In this document: positions 28,025 through 28,475 of the stretch, one piece after another
Position numbering within the stretch: the first letter of the stretch is position 1
Layout of the letters: each line of letters begins with the position of its first letter
IMG/VR virus record: IMGVR_UViG_3300047457_000120
Location: 1 to 28,475 of that record
Length of the DNA stretch: 28,475 bases
Origin: a virus
Strand: one strand, 5' to 3'
The notes under the pieces: model-generated
Databases searched by the model: none
What the model was told of the DNA's origin: nothing
The model's input: only the letters and a program-made list of their open reading frames with translations
Position numbers and translations under genes: made by a program

Positions 28025-28276
28025 CTATTCTTCGGGGTTTAGCAGATAGTAGTAGTCAATGGTATGGTCCTCGTCGTTGGGCAATCCTGACGCATTCACG
28101 CCCTCAACGTTACTCCATTGGGCTTTGGCAGGGTCGTAGCCCAGCAGGTCGCAGGCACGCCTGTACTCGCACAGGAGGACGTGGTTCTCTTCGAGTTCTT
28201 GGGCGGATATGGATATCATAAGCCGCTCCAAGGCGTTTGTGAGGGCTTTTGCGGGTCGAGTGGAGTGGTAGGTCAT
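28025..28276 (-). CDS. Hypothetical protein upstream of the amidase
   Basis: An 83-residue acidic protein I do not recognise (ALERLMISISAQELEENHVLLCEYRRACDLLGYDPAKAQWSNVEGVNASGLPNDEDHTIDYYYLLNPEE). The first half is helical and the C-terminus is Asp/Tyr-rich. It is followed on the minus strand by the amidase with a two-base gap, so they form one operon under the TAAATTTG box at 28281-28288. It may be a regulator or antiholin-like partner, but no motif supports this. Confidence 0.6.
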   Translation of the reverse strand: MTYHSTRPAKALTNALERLMISISAQELEENHVLLCEYRRACDLLGYDPAKAQWSNVEGVNASGLPNDEDHTIDYYYLLNPEE

Positions 28277-28280
28277 GGTG

Positions 28281-28288
28281 CAAATTTA
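28281..28288 (-). promoter_or_regulatory. Minus-strand -7 box TAAATTTG before the amidase operon
   Basis: On the minus strand TAAATTTG matches TAnnTTTG and lies four bases upstream of the ATG of the 28025-28276 gene, again giving a very short leader. No clear -33 box is seen at 21 bases. Confidence 0.5.
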
Positions 28289-28332
28289 TACCCTTTAGGT
28301 TCTAATTATGGCGAAAATTAGGAATTTATACC
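28283..28332. repeat. 10-base direct repeat AATTTATACC spaced by 40 bases
   Basis: AATTTATACC occurs at 28283-28292 and 28323-28332. The first copy overlaps the minus-strand -7 box, so the pair could be an operator, with protein bound on the same helical face. The 28277-28426 region has no coding frame that I trust; it also contains an A9 run (28352-28360). Confidence 0.4.
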
Positions 28333-28396
28333 GCATCGGGTGCAATGCCATAAAAAAAAATTTGACGCAAGAGGTCGCAAAAAGGAAGACCCGTTG

Positions 28397-28404
28397 TAAC
28401 TTTG
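28397..28404 (+). promoter_or_regulatory. -7 box TAACTTTG before the last gene
   Basis: TAACTTTG fits TAnnTTTG and lies 30 bases before the ATG at 28427. No good -33 box was found at the spacing seen for late units. It faces away from the minus-strand amidase operon, so this is a divergent promoter region. Confidence 0.45.
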
Positions 28405-28426
28405 TCGGACACTAAACCACAAACCC

Positions 28427-28475
28427 ATGAACAAACTCGAACGCTACTGCGACGCAATAATGCTCGTAGTCACCT
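28427..28475 (+). CDS. Start of a plus-strand gene, truncated at window edge
   Basis: The frame begins MNKLERYCDAIMLVVT and is cut off by the window end, so it cannot be identified. The ATG follows a TAACTTTG box. This is the first gene of the next plus-strand unit, likely early or regulatory in view of its divergent position relative to the amidase operon. Confidence 0.4.
   Translation, partial: MNKLERYCDAIMLVVT

Noticed and set aside
28321-28426. tRNA or other RNA gene in the divergent region
   Set aside because: I looked for a cloverleaf and TTCGA/anticodon pattern and found none; only the direct repeat, an A9 run and promoter-like boxes are present.
1-28475. CRISPR arrays, diversity-generating retroelement, insertion sequences, integrase
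   Set aside because: No regularly spaced repeat array, reverse transcriptase motif, transposase or recombinase signature is present in either strand.

Overview
The window is part of the genome of a tailed, long-tailed-type (siphovirus-like) bacteriophage or prophage. The likely host is a member of the Bacteroidota. Reasons: start codons lack Shine-Dalgarno sequences, several transcription starts carry the Bacteroidota-type -7 box TAnnTTTG (some with a TTG about 18 bases upstream), and several structural proteins (the DUF6712-like connector, the tail hub with its DIxDxxKRxxxFSKT-type motif, the tape-measure C-terminus) look like Bacteroidota phage families. No integrase, repressor, tRNA, CRISPR array or insertion sequence is visible. 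Host and lifestyle are inferences.

Layout. (1) 1-3002: a repeat-rich leader, a DEAH helicase with a zinc ribbon, a VRR-NUC nuclease, and an AT-rich C5-cytosine methyltransferase that looks imported. (2) 2999-5411: small accessory genes, including a DnaA-domain-IV-like protein and a sigma-factor-like protein, separated by a compact RNA-like element ending in a strong terminator. (3) 5411-6995: small and large terminase subunits. (4) 7006-8991: a small membrane peptide and a surface-glycan-type cassette (two glycosyltransferase-like proteins flanking a SAM methyltransferase). (5) 8988-15790: tail module, with a tail-assembly chaperone carrying a T9 slippery site for -1 frameshifting, a tail-completion-like protein, a conserved structural protein, a tail hub gene split by a frame change, and the tape measure. 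(6) 15808-18598: XkdF-like head protease, scaffold-like protein, major capsid and tail tube, with strong terminators after the capsid and after the tail tube. (7) 18691-25822: a GT4-type glycosyltransferase, two virion surface proteins, the portal (with a C-terminal minor-head-like domain), head-tail connector genes and a receptor-binding-type tail protein. (8) 25822-28276: holin, spanin-like protein and a metallophosphoesterase on the plus strand, converging with a minus-strand operon holding a T7-lysozyme-like amidase. The window ends in the first codons of another plus-strand gene.

How it works together. The plus-strand genes are tightly packed, many with ATGA or TAATG stop-start overlaps, so translational coupling is likely. 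Four late units (starting at 15808, 19796, 24148 and 26097) are preceded by near-identical two-part promoter-like elements (TTG, then WACATYT exactly 21 bases later). This suggests a dedicated late promoter class, perhaps served by the phage's sigma-like protein. Reading by eye, the tetramer GATC occurs only four times in 28.5 kb, three of them within 31 bases of the portal gene, which points to strong restriction-driven avoidance. The most notable items are the GATC depletion, the late-promoter family, the structured RNA at 3671-3760, the T9 frameshift site, the frame change in the tail hub gene, and the unusual module order.
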